A stretch of 64,000 nt of DNA, from contig NC_132976.1 of NCBI RefSeq assembly GCF_047496725.1, positions 3,580,001 to 3,644,000 on the forward strand, in the 5' to 3' direction. Positions within the stretch are counted from its first letter, which is position 1, and each line of letters opens with the position of its first letter. The stretch comes from Anoplolepis gracilipes (Eukaryota; Arthropoda; Insecta; Hymenoptera; Formicidae). The notes below the pieces were generated by a model. The model did not search any database. It had not been told where the DNA came from and saw only the letters and a program-made list of their open reading frames with translations. The translations under genes were made by a program, and so were the position numbers. Below, piece after piece: positions 37,101 through 49,221 of this stretch.

Positions 37101-40100
37101 AGAAAATCTAGATTTAAATTCAAAAATTCACTATGTCTACGGAAGGTGAGAAAAATGTGTCCCTGCAAAGGGCTAATACAAAGTTTCGTGGATTTTTCAA
37201 TTTTTCATGGATTATCTTTTTCTTTTCAGAAGTTTGGGATTTTTAAAGATTTTTTCTGCTAGCTCTTTGAATGTTTATTTATTTAACGATTATCTGACAC
37301 TATATAATGGAACCTTGTGACAATGCATCCGATAAATTCTCAATTAATTTTATAAGTCTTTATGAACCAGTATCTAATATCGTCTCTCTCATATATAAAG
37401 TATCTAATATCGTCTCTCTCATATATAAAAAAATATACATATATTTTGAGAAAATATATAAATATTTTGCACATTGCGATGACGCACGTGGCAGCGTAAG
37501 TTTCCCCGTCAATCAATCGCGCGGGCGCGCGCTGTTTTCGTACGAAATGACGTCACGATTCTCGACATGTGGCCGGCTTCTTCATTCAAGACGAGCCGTG
37601 CTTACGCACCCCTGCCATGCGACATAGCTTCACACATTATAGCTCAGCATGATGACGTGAGAGAGAAATATACAAGGGTGAGCTAGAAGGGTGAAAGTAA
37701 TTACTTATTGATTCGCCAAGAAGTGATGTAAGCAAAGACTTCCTTATTTTGGCCGACGTTTATTACATTCTTAATTTTTCTATCACAACAGAAAATAAAA
37801 ATAAGATAGCTATTAATATTTATTGTATATTTTAATGATCTTTATCGATATAAATTCGAAATGATGTTGCTTGATTATAATCAATTTTTACGAATCCAAT
37901 TGATAAAAAAAAAAAAAAAAAAAAAAAAAACACGAAATAATATTGCAACGACGACAATGCAAGCTTATAATATAGAATGCACAAATACAAGGTTGTCACT
38001 TATGATCCACATAAATTCCTTGTAACCAAAGTTTTATGTAACTACATACAAAACAATAACGCGCGTTTCTTTTAACTCTCTAATGAGTTATATCTTGTAT
38101 ATACAATTATCATATATATAATAGATAGCAAATTTATTTATTCCTTTATATTTCTTTTTTCATATTTTTTATTCTTCATTAATTCTTGACATTTTTTTAG
38201 ACTATTATCAGTGGATTTTGCTTAAGTATTTTTATTTAAGAGGATTTTTTTTTCTTTTTCAGACACGATATCGAACACAACAAGGAAAATAGGACCGCTT
38301 GTTGGTGTAATTGATGTCGGTACTCGGACTGTTCGTTTCGTGGTAAGAGAATGCTTATCATTAAGTATAGCTTACCGATATAACGTTATCATCATTATAA
38401 TTTTCCATGCTTCTACGTATTTACTCAAGTTAGAATTTAGTTGAGTTAAAACAAAAATATAATGACTTTTACATCGAAAAGCCGGCGTTAATGATGGATA
38501 TGTATAATCAATTGCAGTTTTATCATTTTAATAAAATTTTGTCTAATAATTACATAATTTCGTGAATATTCGTCAATAGAATTGTTTTTAAAATAATTAT
38601 TCTTTTACATAGTTTATTTTAGATATTTCAAGATCTTGCTTTTAAATATTATAGAGGATACGTATAAAAATTTTATTGTTCCGATTAAATTTTCTTTTAA
38701 TTGAAATAAGTTTATATATTTTTATAACAGATATTTTAGAAAATATAAAGAAATCATGTTTCCTTTTTCAATTTGTTATTATGTACCTTGGACAATCGTC
38801 ATTATTTTAACGATTCATTACTTAAATAAGTGACAATTATTTTTGTAGGTGTTTAACGCGAAGCATGTTGCGGAGATTGCATCTTATCAAATAGACATCG
38901 AACAAATCAGTCCGCAGGAAGGATGGGTGGAACAGGATCCTAAAAATATCCTTACGGCGGTAGAAACCTGCATTAAGATCGTAAAAGATAAATTGAATTT
39001 GCTGGGGATGAAAATTGAAGAAATCGTCACCGTAGGTATCACCAACCAGAGGGAGACTACGATAATATGGGACGCAGTTACAGGCGAACCACTTTATAAT
39101 GCTATAGGTGAGTTCAGATTTTCACGTTTCGCGATAATAATTTAACTGCGAAAGAACATTATCTTTGCTCTGAGAAAAAAAAAAGACTTGTAAAGTCTTA
39201 TATATTGAACATGTTGTCTTTTAAGAGAAATGTCTGCATTAATTTTTTCATTTCGAAGAAAAAATAATCCGATTCTACCAGAAAATGTTTGATTTCAGTG
39301 TGGTCCGATATTAGAACCGATGCGATTGTGGACCAAATTATAGCAAAGTTTCCGGATCAAAGCAAGAATCATTTGAAACCTTTGTGCGGTTTACCTGTCA
39401 GTCCGTACTTTTCCGCTTTGAAGATTCGTTGGTTGAAGGACAATTTATCAACTGTAAGAAAGGCAATACGTGAGAGACGATGCAAAGTGGGAACTATGGA
39501 TACCTGGATCATTTGGGTAGATGATGAAGAGATATTATAGAATTATAGCGAAACGTTAATAGAGATTAACGAGTATGATTCGAATTGAGCTTGTAGATTA
39601 TTGTATTAATCAACATTTGCTAATGTTTGACGTTGAAGTAAAATATCGTTAATATCAGGTGACAGGTTGAATTATGCTGTATATTATAAGCATGACTCGT
39701 TATTTGATATTCGACTTATCTTATCATAGACAAATTAGCGTCTTGAAAAACAAATTCTTGATCATCGAGTTATTCGTCAATAACGTATCTGGTTGAGGAA
39801 ATCTTACGGCTTAAGAAATTACGTAATTAATGTTGGAATTTGTTCTAGAATTTAACAGGGGGCAAAGACGGTGGACTTTACATTACCGATGTAACGAACG
39901 CGTCGAGGACGATGTTGATGAATATAGAGACGCTCTCTTGGGATCCTACATTATGCAGATATTTCGACATTCCTATGCAAATGCTGCCGGAGATCAGGAG
40001 CAGCTCTGAAATATACGGCAAAATCTCGATCCCTCCTCTTTCTGGCATTCCCATATCAGGTGTATGTAAGATTTTGCGAAAAATAATAAAGTAGAAAATG

Positions 40101-42083
40101 CGCGTTTCTCTATTACATTTTCTGTTTGATTTCATGTTCTGATTGTATCAGATTTTAGGAAACCAACAATCAGCTTTAGTAGGACAAAATTGTCTGAAAA
40201 AAGGGCAAGCGAAAAACACATACAGAAGTGGTTGCTTCCTCCTATGTAACACAGGACATACCGTACGTAATATCAAAATATTCATATAAAAAGATTTTAT
40301 TTGGTCAACACTTCCCTAACAATTTACATTAAAATGCCTATCAATCATATTTTATCTTACTGATATTTTTTTCAGAGAGTATACTCATCTCATGGATTGG
40401 TTACGACTGTCGCATATCAGTTAGGTCCGAAGAATCCACCTGTCTACGCGTTGGAAGGTTCGATCGCGGTTGCAGGTGCGGCCATTAAATGGCTGCGGGA
40501 CAACATGAAACTCATAAAAGACGTCCATGAAAGCGAGCACTTGGCGCAAAGTGTATTTAGCACAGGGGATGTCTACTTTGTGCCCGCCTTCACGGGATTG
40601 TATGCACCTTATTGGAGAAAAGATGCAAGGGGGTAGGCACAAATTCCTACGCGTCTTTTTCTCTTTCTTATTCTAGATATATAAACATAAAAACTGAAAT
40701 GTTATAATTGGATTTTTTAGAAAATATGTTAATAGTGTTATTTTTAATGACATAATGAAAATGTTTTGTTTATTTGAAAGATTTTAATCCTGGATGAATT
40801 AATAAATATATGCTTTTATGTATGCATATATGTTTGAACAAAATGTCATGTTTTTTCTTCTAGAATAATTTGTGGGCTTACCGCATTTACCACGAAGCAA
40901 CACATAATCAGAGCGTCCCTTGAAGCAGTCTGTTTTCAAACTAGAGATATCCTCGAGGCGATGCACAAGGATTGTGGATTTCCGTTAACGAAGTTAAACA
41001 CGGACGGGAAGATGTCGACTAATAATCTCCTTATGCAACTGCAGGCCGACTTGTGCGGTACACCAGTATGTAAGTATGCTGGTTGTAAATCATATAACGG
41101 CATTTATGAGTGAAATAATACGATTATGTAATAGTACACTATTTTGATCTTTTTTATATTTCTGGATATTGTTAATTATATTTATATTTTGACATATGTG
41201 TACAGTTAGATCAACTATGCCCGACATGACGGCTCTAGGCGTAGCGATGGCTGCAGGACACGCTGAAGGAATAGACGTATGGAATCTGGAAGGCGAGGAA
41301 GTAGAAACAGTGTCAACCGATACTTTCCTGCCGACTACCACGCCAGAAGGTATACAAGCTTTCGAATTAAAGGATTTAAATTCTTCGTAATTTGTTTTTC
41401 TATAAATATATAATTATTTTACTTTATATATGTAATATATTTTATAATTTCTAAAAAAAAAACATGATACAATTTTTTTCTTTTGTAGAGAGAGATGCGA
41501 GGTATAAGAAATGGAAAATGGCAGTGGAAAGAAGCTTAGGTTGGGCTGCAGTAAAAAAGTCTGACCAAATGACAGGTAAATGTAAAACTCTTGTACAAGT
41601 AAAATCCAAAATGTCTGGAATAAGGCTGCTATGTCAATTAATAATTAATTTTTCTTTGAATAAATAGTCAGATTTAATTGTAATAACGAACATTTATAGA
41701 TCAACTCTAGCTTTTTTTTAAACGAGAATACTTTTAAATCTTTTAAACAAATATTAAAATGAATTGAAGATGATATATATACTTAATATAAATAGGAAAA
41801 AATTACACAATTTTTCTCTTAAATCTTTCTAATATAATTTAAATGTTGATATCTGGATAGTTATATAAGCACCTTTGATGATATTCATCCATGATAAAAA
41901 ATATATAAATTGTTTTTATCGTTTCCTATTTTTTTCATTGTGTACAATTGTATACACAATATATAATATTGTCTTAATGTTTCAGATGAAAGATATTGTA
42001 TACTAGCATCCATTCCTGCAAGCTGCTTTCTACTTTCAAGCTTTATTCTGTTACAATTAAGTGATTATATGACAAACCGGTGA
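34139..42083 (+). CDS. Glycerol kinase-like protein with altered active-site motifs
   Basis: The family (FGGY) phosphorylates glycerol with ATP. Eleven exons are supported: 34139-34298, 38263-38342, 38849-39107, 39299-39516, 39849-40061, 40152-40262, 40376-40632, 40864-41069, 41206-41349, 41489-41575 and 41986-42083. They give 1833 nt, or 610 residues. Residues 1-53 are an acidic, Ser-rich extension inferred from phase. The FGGY core is clear: GWVEQDP, NQRETT (Arg148, Glu149), SPYFSALK (Tyr203), DVTNASRTML, SSSEIYG and FTGLYAPYW. Four key motifs are altered relative to active enzymes. DQGT is DVGT (71-74), GDQ is GNQ (Asn314 at the catalytic Asp), YGTG is YRSG (335-336) and DGG is DGK (Lys482). 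The C-terminus has a hydrophobic tail (about 582-603), as in membrane-anchored mammalian isoforms. The frame is intact and every intron has good borders. It is probably catalytically impaired, by inference. Exon 1 is the least certain part. Confidence 0.88.
34351..34566. repeat. Direct duplication in intron 1 of the glycerol kinase-like gene, copy 1
   Basis: About 216 bp matches 35076-35294 with only scattered substitutions and small indels. Long identical stretches include AAGTAGCTTGAAATGCAC and CACGTGGTTATCGCAAAAAC, followed by the shared word GCTCTCCCTGTACATATAG. The end of the copy is itself tandemly repeated (AATTTAAATTTAATTATATC at about 34534 and 34571). The copy begins about 50 bp after the first-exon donor. 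Confidence 0.85.
35076..35294. repeat. Direct duplication in intron 1 of the glycerol kinase-like gene, copy 2
   Basis: This is the partner of 34351-34566, about 725 bp downstream in the same orientation. The high identity suggests a relatively recent duplication or a dispersed repeat inserted twice. No terminal inverted repeats or open frame are visible. Confidence 0.85.
37379..37428. repeat. Short tandem duplication in a glycerol kinase-like intron
   Basis: A unit of about 30 bp, beginning TATCTAATATCGTCTCTCTC, occurs twice in tandem. It lies in intron 1 of the glycerol kinase-like gene. The open frame that spans it (37307-37627) shows no recognisable domain. Confidence 0.8.
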
Positions 42084-43400
42084 CGGCAAATAAACATTAT
42101 CGAAGCACAAGTTACTCTAGCTGGCAGGTAGCCCTGATTCCAGAAGAAAGTTTAGTGAAGTGACTTTTAAAATTTGCTCAACTGTGAGTGTTTACGCAAT
42201 GTGAGTGATGCATATGTCGATGAATACTGTATTATGAAATGATTAGAAAGATAAAATTGCTATGGATTATAACTGTTATAGATATGTTCCATAGATTTCA
42301 GTGCGCTTTAATGACGCACTATATTCGATGATCAAAAAGAAATGTATCCACAAAATATCCTGATTTATTCTCTAGATTAGTAGTGCAGTCTAAGTGCTTG
42401 TTCTAAAGTGCTGTATCGTTATAATGCACCTCTATCTATACAATTTCACTTTATATTCTTTAAAATAATGATATCACAAATTCTATGGAATACAAGTTTA
42501 CTTTATCATACACACATAATTTAACATTTTTTTATTATTTATTTTTAAAATGCATCTTTACGTATAAAATTTTAAATTATATGTATCATACAAAATAAAG
42601 ACATCTCCTTATTTACTCTCCATTTATTGTGATGTAAATTTTACTAAATTTACGTAATTTTATTAATTTTTTTCTCTTTTATATTGTTAATAATACTATG
42701 AATGAATATATTCAGGCTGAAGTAAGTTCTTAAGCATAGTTCATACGATTTATTATCTTAAATGATTTAAAGAAAATAACAATTCTTTGACAAAGATGGA
42801 GATTATTATTATTATAATTTTGATAAAGATAAAAGGAAGAGCAATTGTTTCAATAAAATAATTATTTAGATTTTACGCGATTAAAGAAAACACTGGCTAA
42901 TAAAAGACAGCAAGCTTGTAATATATTAACGATACCTACAATTGCTCACATCTCGAATCGGTTGATGTAATGTTGTTGATTAAAAAGGAATTAATTCAAA
43001 GTAAAGTGTAATTTTTTTTTTTGCAAAATATTTTTTTGCTGACAAATATTTTCTGTCAAACTGTCTATATTATTCTGATGTGAATATGAATTTAAAATTG
43101 AGAAATTCCAGCCAAGTAAATTTGAAAAAAAGTAGGATATAAGAATGGAATATTCCAATTATTCTGCCTTATTGCAAGAATTTTATTTTTATTTGTTTGA
43201 ATAAAGAATATTATTAGAGATTATACTTATTTGAATATAACATTATTTATAACCAATTAATATATATAAAATATATAATAAATACAGTATTTATTAAAAT
43301 AAATAATCTATTATGTTATTAGTTATAAAATAAATTTGAAGGAAGAAAGAATTTTCTTTATTCTCATTTAATACTCTCTACGTAGTACAAACTTCGCATT
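42084..43400. other. Intergenic region between the glycerol kinase-like gene and Cbl
   Basis: AT-rich sequence follows the glycerol kinase-like stop. It presumably contains that gene's 3' UTR, with AATAAAG near 42595 as a candidate poly(A) signal. No gene, RNA or mobile element is recognised. Confidence 0.55.
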
Positions 43401-44215
43401 TGAATCGCGCGCCAAAGCGCCACGTGGCGGCGAATCCGCGAAGTAGGGAGAGAACGCAGCTCGTCGCGCGCTCTGGCTCACAGCTCGCGGTGCTCGCACT
43501 CGGTCCCGCTCGTTTCGCATCACACGGTCCGCGTCAGTGTCAGTATCATCGATAGTCGCCGCGAGTCGTCGTGGAGAGCATCCGGCTTGTGGGGGGGCCC
43601 CGTGTCCCCGTCGCGCGTCTCTGGCCAGGTCGTGTTTGTACATGTATGTGCTCTGTGTGTGTGTGCGTGCGCGCGTGGCCAAGTGAGATAAATTAGGATG
43701 CGGTATCGTGCGAGGTTCCGGTGCTGCTGTTGCATCCCGTGTTGTCCGCGGCTTCGCGGGGACGTTGTTGCCGTCGTGGCCGCGGTGGCCGCGTCCCGCT
43801 GAGATATGCTCGACGGTGGTGGTGCTGGCCGATCATCCGTCGTACACTCCGAGTGCCGTGTGTGTGCGTGTGTGTGCACGGGTTAACCTCAAGTATATAT
43901 ATATATATAATATAACGAGGGTGTTGAAATCAAAAAAAAAAGAAGAAGAGGAAGAGAGAAAGAAAGAAAGAAAAAAAGAGAGAGAGAGAGAGAGGAAGGA
44001 ACGAACGGGTGTATATGTGTGTGTGAGCGTGTGCACGCGCGCGCGCGCGCGCTGCCAAGAGAGAACGAGGAAGAGAAGATATTACGCACGCACGCACGCA
44101 CATACGTACATACATACATACATACATACATACATACATACATACATACATACATACATACATACATACATACATACATACATACATACATACGTCCGTC
44201 CATCCGTCTGTCAAG
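43401..44215 (+). promoter_or_regulatory. Cbl promoter and 5' UTR, CpG-rich
   Basis: From about 43400 the composition changes abruptly to CpG-rich, with CGCG words throughout. This continues through GT-rich and purine-rich (AGAAAG/AGAGAG) tracts to the Cbl ATG at 44216. The last 120 bases are a microsatellite. The block is probably the promoter and 5' UTR of Cbl. Open frames through it read low-complexity peptides from the repeats and are not considered genes. Confidence 0.6.
44090..44194. repeat. (CACG)n/(CATA)n microsatellite beside the Cbl start codon
   Basis: A short CACG run passes through one irregular CATACGTA unit into about 21 CATA units ending near 44193. The tract stops about 22 bases before the Cbl ATG, so it is likely transcribed as part of the 5' UTR. 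It contains no ATG on the plus strand. Confidence 0.9.
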
Positions 44216-44766
44216 ATGTCGTCGTCCGGACATAGTAGCCGCGCTCGCGCCGTCCACTCCGTCGGCTCGATCTTCCAGAAACTGCACGGTCGCTTCGCGG
44301 ACGCGATGACGCCGCCTAAGCTGTCGACTGACAAACGTACCCTCGATAAGACCTGGAAGCTAATGGACAAAGTTGTGAAGCTGTGCCAGCATCAGCGGAT
44401 GAACCTCAAGAACTCGCCGCCGTTCATCCTCGACATCCTGCCGGACACGTATCAGCGACTGAGGCTCATCTACAGCAAGTACGAGGACCAAATGCACGTT
44501 CTGCACGGCAACGAGCACTTTTGCGTCTTCATCAACAATCTCATGCGTAAGTGCAAGCAGGCGATCAAGTTGTTCAAGGAGGGCAAGGAGAAGATGTTCG
44601 ACGAGACGTCTCACTATCGTCGCAACCTCACCAAGCTCAGCCTCGTCTTCAGTCACATGTTGTCCGAGCTGAAGGCGATCTTTCCCAACGGGCTGTTTGG
44701 CGGCGATAAATTCCGCATCACCAAGGCAGACGCGGCTGAATTTTGGAAGGAGCGCTTCGGAAACAG
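44216..44766 (+). CDS. Cbl: E3 ubiquitin ligase Cbl, first coding exon (partial gene)
   Basis: Cbl proteins bind phosphotyrosine on activated receptor tyrosine kinases and ubiquitinate them. This exon encodes 183 residues plus two bases and ends at a strong donor (CAG|GTACGT). After about 30 variable residues with LHGRF, the four-helix bundle of the tyrosine kinase-binding domain is clear: LDKTWKLMDKVVKLCQ, LKNSPPFILDILPDTYQRLR, LFKEGKEKMFDE and RRNLTKLSLVFSHMLSELK. The exon ends at the beginning of the EF-hand segment (FRITKADAAEFWKERFGN). The rest of the gene (EF-hand, SH2-like, linker and RING finger) was not found on the plus strand before 64000, so the downstream intron probably exceeds 19 kb. 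The ATG chosen follows the microsatellite directly and agrees with the short N-terminus of insect Cbl. Confidence 0.94.
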
Positions 44767-45183
44767 GTACGTTTAACTCTTTTTCTTCTTCTTTTTTTTT
44801 TTTTTTTTTTTTTTTTTTTCGATCGCGAAGAATTCTTTTGCGAGCGAGACTTACGTTGAATCTTCCGGAGGATTCTAGTATATTTCCCGTCTCCGGGAAT
44901 CGCGGGATTGTTGGGAAATTTTCATTGAGGACTTCACGTTCGTAAAATGTTCTTGCTCTTGCCTAGGAGGTCGAGATTACGTCAGATTTTTAGTCAAAAT
45001 TCGAAAGAAATTTATACGTTTATTGTTATGTAAATTAATGTATAACAGACGATAGATGACATTAGTAAACTGTCAGTATAGTGGCAACAAAAGTACATAT
45101 AACCACGTGTCAATATAATATTTATTCTAACAATAATATAAATATAACTTTATATATGCGTGCAAAATTCATTGAGAAAAATA

Positions 45184-45528
45184 TATACAGGGTGTCCGGT
45201 AATTGGTGAAAAATCTGTTAATGACAGATTCTTGCGATCATTTGGAGCCGATTTTTCTTTCCAATTTTTATCATTATATATCTTTGTAATTAAGCCTTAA
45301 ATTAAAATTCTATTAGAATATACTCTATTTGAAATTAATTGAAGAATGTAGTTTTGATAATTTTTTTAATTTCAAAAAGTTTAGTTTGCGAAAAGCACCT
45401 TTCTTCAATCGCTTATAACTCGGAAATTATTGATGCCTCGACATTTTCGCTGAGGAAAAATCGTTTCCAAATGATCTCAAGAATCTGTCATTAGCAGGTT
45501 TTTCACCAGTTACCGGACACCCTGTATA
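45184..45528. mobile_element. Non-autonomous element (MITE) with long terminal inverted repeats
   Basis: The element is about 345 bp. It begins TATACAGGGTGTCCGGTAA and ends with the complementary TTACCGGACACCCTGTATA. The inverted repeats extend about 76 bp with about six mismatches, through TAATGACAGATTCTTG and GATCATTTGGA. The interior is AT-rich with no open frame. The terminal ACAGGGTGTCC is a widespread end sequence in insect repeats. The TA at each tip may be target-site duplication or part of the element. The low divergence between arms suggests a fairly young insertion. Confidence 0.88.
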
Positions 45529-46069
45529 AGTGATTCTGGTACAAGTTCAAAAAAAGGTTTGAGAAATAAAGACTTTACCATCCGTCTTTTATCTTTCAAT
45601 TTTCATCTCTCTCTTCTTTTCCCGAATTGTTGAAATCTCTATATATCTTATTCTATCTACTATTTTAAAAACTGCTAACTGTAATCCTATATTGCTCTGA
45701 ATTTGTACATAAGAGTGATCAAATGTCAAGTAATACAAGTCCACTCAAACTCGCGACTTTGAGTTATTAAAAAATTTAAAGTACTCGACAATGTGATATA
45801 TCATTAACCATAATTTTCACTGAATTCGTTATTTTTCAAAATCATAATCAGATTGCATAGTTAAATCATTTTTATGTATACTCGTATCTCTTTTAAATAT
45901 TTTAATAATTCGAAATCGAGCAATTCGGGAAAAGAAGAGAGATGAAAATCGAAAGATGAAGGATGGAAGGGGAGAGGGAACAAGAAATTGGAATATTTTT
46001 CGGCAAAAAATATGAGAAGGAAGGACCTGTGGAATTTTTGATATCCCATGGTAAATTTTCGAACACGAT

Positions 46070-46500
46070 GCTTGAGAATCTCAAAATTCTCAAAGATTAT
46101 TAAACGTGGAAAATGACGTTTTTATCTTGACATTTTATCGACATTGTCAATTTTCCTATAATGTTTAATTGCTTTGGACCTGCATTATATTTTTATAGTT
46201 GGGATGAAAAAAAAATTATTTCACAACAAGTTGGAGTATAGAATACAAGAAATTTCACGATTCTCGAAAAGATTATTAAAGCATGAAAGAATAAATTTTA
46301 TCTTGATTTCGATACTTCACGAGTATCTTTGTGCAACGTTTATATGACTCTTAGAATTTCGAGGCTATTTGTAACTAAAGTTCAAGCAAAATTTCGTTTC
46401 TTGGAAAGTTTCGCAGTTTCAGAATCTCAGAATTATTCTATTTCAAAACTAATACTTTTTTTTTATCTTGTACAAAAACACTGTCAACTTTCGTGTGATG
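46070..46500. repeat. Degenerate tandem repeat, about 180-bp period
   Basis: Words recur in order at about 180-bp spacing: CTCAAAGATTATTAAA or CGAAAAGATTATTAAAG, TTTATCTTG, and CATTGTCAA, CACTGTCAAC or TTTGTGCAACG. The copies are badly diverged and the boundaries are uncertain. I see no coding function. Confidence 0.35.
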
Positions 46501-48636
46501 ATGTTCGGCTCTCAGGGTCGAAGATTCCAAAGCTTCCAAACTACGTTCATTCATTCGTTTATCGAATTACAAGGAAAGTCCATCAGCTTTCGAGCCAGCA
46601 ACTTTGCAGTTGTTGAGCTACGAGAATCCTGTGGTGTTAAGGAAATATAGTTTACTCTCAATGTTTTTACAAGCATCGCGAATTTTCGCAGCTCCTACGC
46701 GCGCTCTTATATATTATCTCCGAAACTTTATTGTACCTTGCGTCAAAGTTCAAAAAGGGTTCATCGACTCCTACGAAAGTTTCGAAGACTAAAGTCTCCT
46801 TCGAGAATTATTACGGCAATAATACTTCAGGCTTGACACTTTCATCTAACTTTTCTAAGATACAGAAGATATAAATGTTTAAGGATCTAGTTTTGATGAG
46901 TGTATATAATACACATCAAATCTTTAAATCCTTTTTCTCTGATATGTTTTATCATACATACACGTTGTATATTTTATTGCGACAAATTTATTAACGCAAC
47001 GATGAATATGATGACAAAACTTTCCGCGATAGACTGATTAAGAGACTTGGCGATCTCTTGCATCTCACGTCAAGTGAACAAATTCTCTAGTAAAATATAT
47101 TAGAGGAAAGATATTTGATATAAATCTTTCAAACTAACGTCTAGTTTTGCAGTTATTAAATGCTGCATTTTATCAGAACCGATATAAATTTGGTCCATTT
47201 TATTAGTTTACTTGTTAGAAACTCAATCTTGTACATTAATTTTTTATTAATATGCTAAATCAGCAATATATTTTTGTGCGATACTTTTTTAAATGTAAAT
47301 TATATAATTTGAATAATACAATAATAATAAAATATTTTTTAAAAGTATTAGATTATTCTATGTGTTTGTAGGATTTTAAATCTATTGTATTTATTTTTAT
47401 CTTTTTTTACCGTGATTTTTGCCATGTCTCTATAATTTTCAACACGTACAAGTTTTAGGAATCAATTTTTTGTTTGCTTTTAAAAAAGTCTATTCGCTCA
47501 AAAGTTTTAAACTATTATAAAGGGACTACATCAAAATATTATTTCTATTGTCAAAATATGATTTGATATAGCGAGCAGTTTGTAATAAACAAAAATTTCT
47601 ATATAAATATAAATTTTATTTCAAACTTTAGCGCTACCAAATGGCAGAGGGCTAGAAACAATGGTGATATATAATATCGATTTTATCTTTTATTACACGC
47701 TCGTTTACTATGATTTCTGTCCCTCTCTTTCTTCGAACCTTTGTTTTTTTCCCCGCATTTTTGACACGGTTCGCATGACAACTTGTCCGCCCACGTGCTG
47801 CAAACTTCTAGGTGCCCTTCGGGTGAATGTGCGTAAAAACAAATAATAAAGAGATGCACGAGTACAATTCGCACGTGTACGCACCTAACCTAAAATCGTG
47901 CGCGTAAAGAGAGGGGGGGAGGACAAGTGAAGGGGAGCAGAAGGGTGGCAAGGGGGAGGGGAAGAGAGAAAAGACTGGGGGGAGGAACGGAGAACCGAGC
48001 GAGCGAGCGAGACAACACCGGACGTCTATCGTTGATATTGACATTATTATCGTGCACCGAAAAGCGGGACACGTCGACTCGTGTGCACACGAGAGTCCGT
48101 GGACTCTCTATAGAGAATGCGTTTTATCGACCGGAAGCCACGTTCGACGCCTGCACGTGCGTCGTGCAAGGTGGTGGTGTATCGTGGAATTCGCGCTCGC
48201 GCGTGCGAGAAGAGAGGAGAAGAGAAGGAAATGAAGAATTTTATTTCAGAAGTTCCAAGAATTCTATTTCCTTTTTTATTTCAATAACGCGAAAAAAGTC
48301 GTACAGATGTTATGCGCTTAACACGAGACGAAATGTCCTATATATAATTAGCGTATAAAAATTAATACTATTGTATTTCGGATAATTATTTTTTTTTTTT
48401 TTGTTGGATAATTGTATATAATTATTTTATGAATTTTATAATTTATATATAATTTTGAAATTATTTTACAATTTTACATTATATATAGTTATTTTATTTA
48501 ATTATATTTTCGGCAAGGAATACAATGGTATTTTGTACCTGAGAAATACTATATTGTATACGTATTGAAATTTTAAAGAAAGAAAAATGTGGTGCAAGGC
48601 ATCGATTGATATTTGTTCCTTTGGTATTCTTTAGAT

Positions 48637-49221
48637 TTAAGGGTCGACAGGACCGGCGAGAAAATTCCAGCGTCACTATCACCAACATTGAGAAATAAAT
48701 TCTCATTCAATGTGTTGGTGTATGTCTGTACACGCACAAATATAATTGCATTTCGAGACAGATAAGGACAACCTTATTGTCTCTCATTGTCTCGTCTTAG
48801 CAAGAGGTGTCTTACCAACATCGATTCGTTAGCTGTATTTTAAGTACAGATAGCGATATTCGTAGTTCTAATATTTAGCCTCAAGAAAGTCATATTCCTT
48901 CATGAACCTATTTTTAATATATTCTTTACAAAAATAAGAAACTACGTATAGAGTCGGATTTTGCATTTTTGCTCTTAAAAATTTATAATTGGGGGGACAG
49001 CTACACCTGACTCTCGGCAACTCGCTTTCAGCAGTACGTTTTTTAGAAATTTTATATCGACCTTTTTTCCAAAAAATCACTCTATACGTAGATGAAAAGG
49101 ATTTTGTTGATTACAAATATCAAAATTTTATTGCGATCTTTGTTGTATTTTGGCCAAAATGTGAGAATTACGAATCAGTCTCTGCGAGAGGTTCTCCACA
49201 GTGTCTCCTGTCGACCCTTAA
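48637..49221. mobile_element. Possible foldback element bounded by a 16-bp inverted repeat
   Basis: The sequence TTAAGGGTCGACAGGA at 48637-48652 is the exact reverse complement of 49206-49221. Inside, another inverted pair occurs (CTACGTATAGAG near 48952 and CTCTATACGTAG near 49080), together with a small hairpin near 48688-48720. The nested inverted repeats suggest a foldback-type transposon remnant, though no target duplication was identified. Confidence 0.45.

Noticed and set aside
43520..44370. Long frames reading His-Thr-Tyr-Ile or Met-Tyr-Val-Cys repeats
   Set aside because: These are translations of the CATA, GT and AGAG microsatellites. The 175-codon frame lacks an ATG at its start and overlaps the real Cbl start in another frame.
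44216..44766. Initial thought that this exon encodes a TNFAIP8-like protein
   Set aside because: The helical motifs LKNSPPFILDILPDTYQRLR, RRNLTKLSLVFSHMLSEL and FRITKADAAEFW are specific to the Cbl tyrosine kinase-binding domain.
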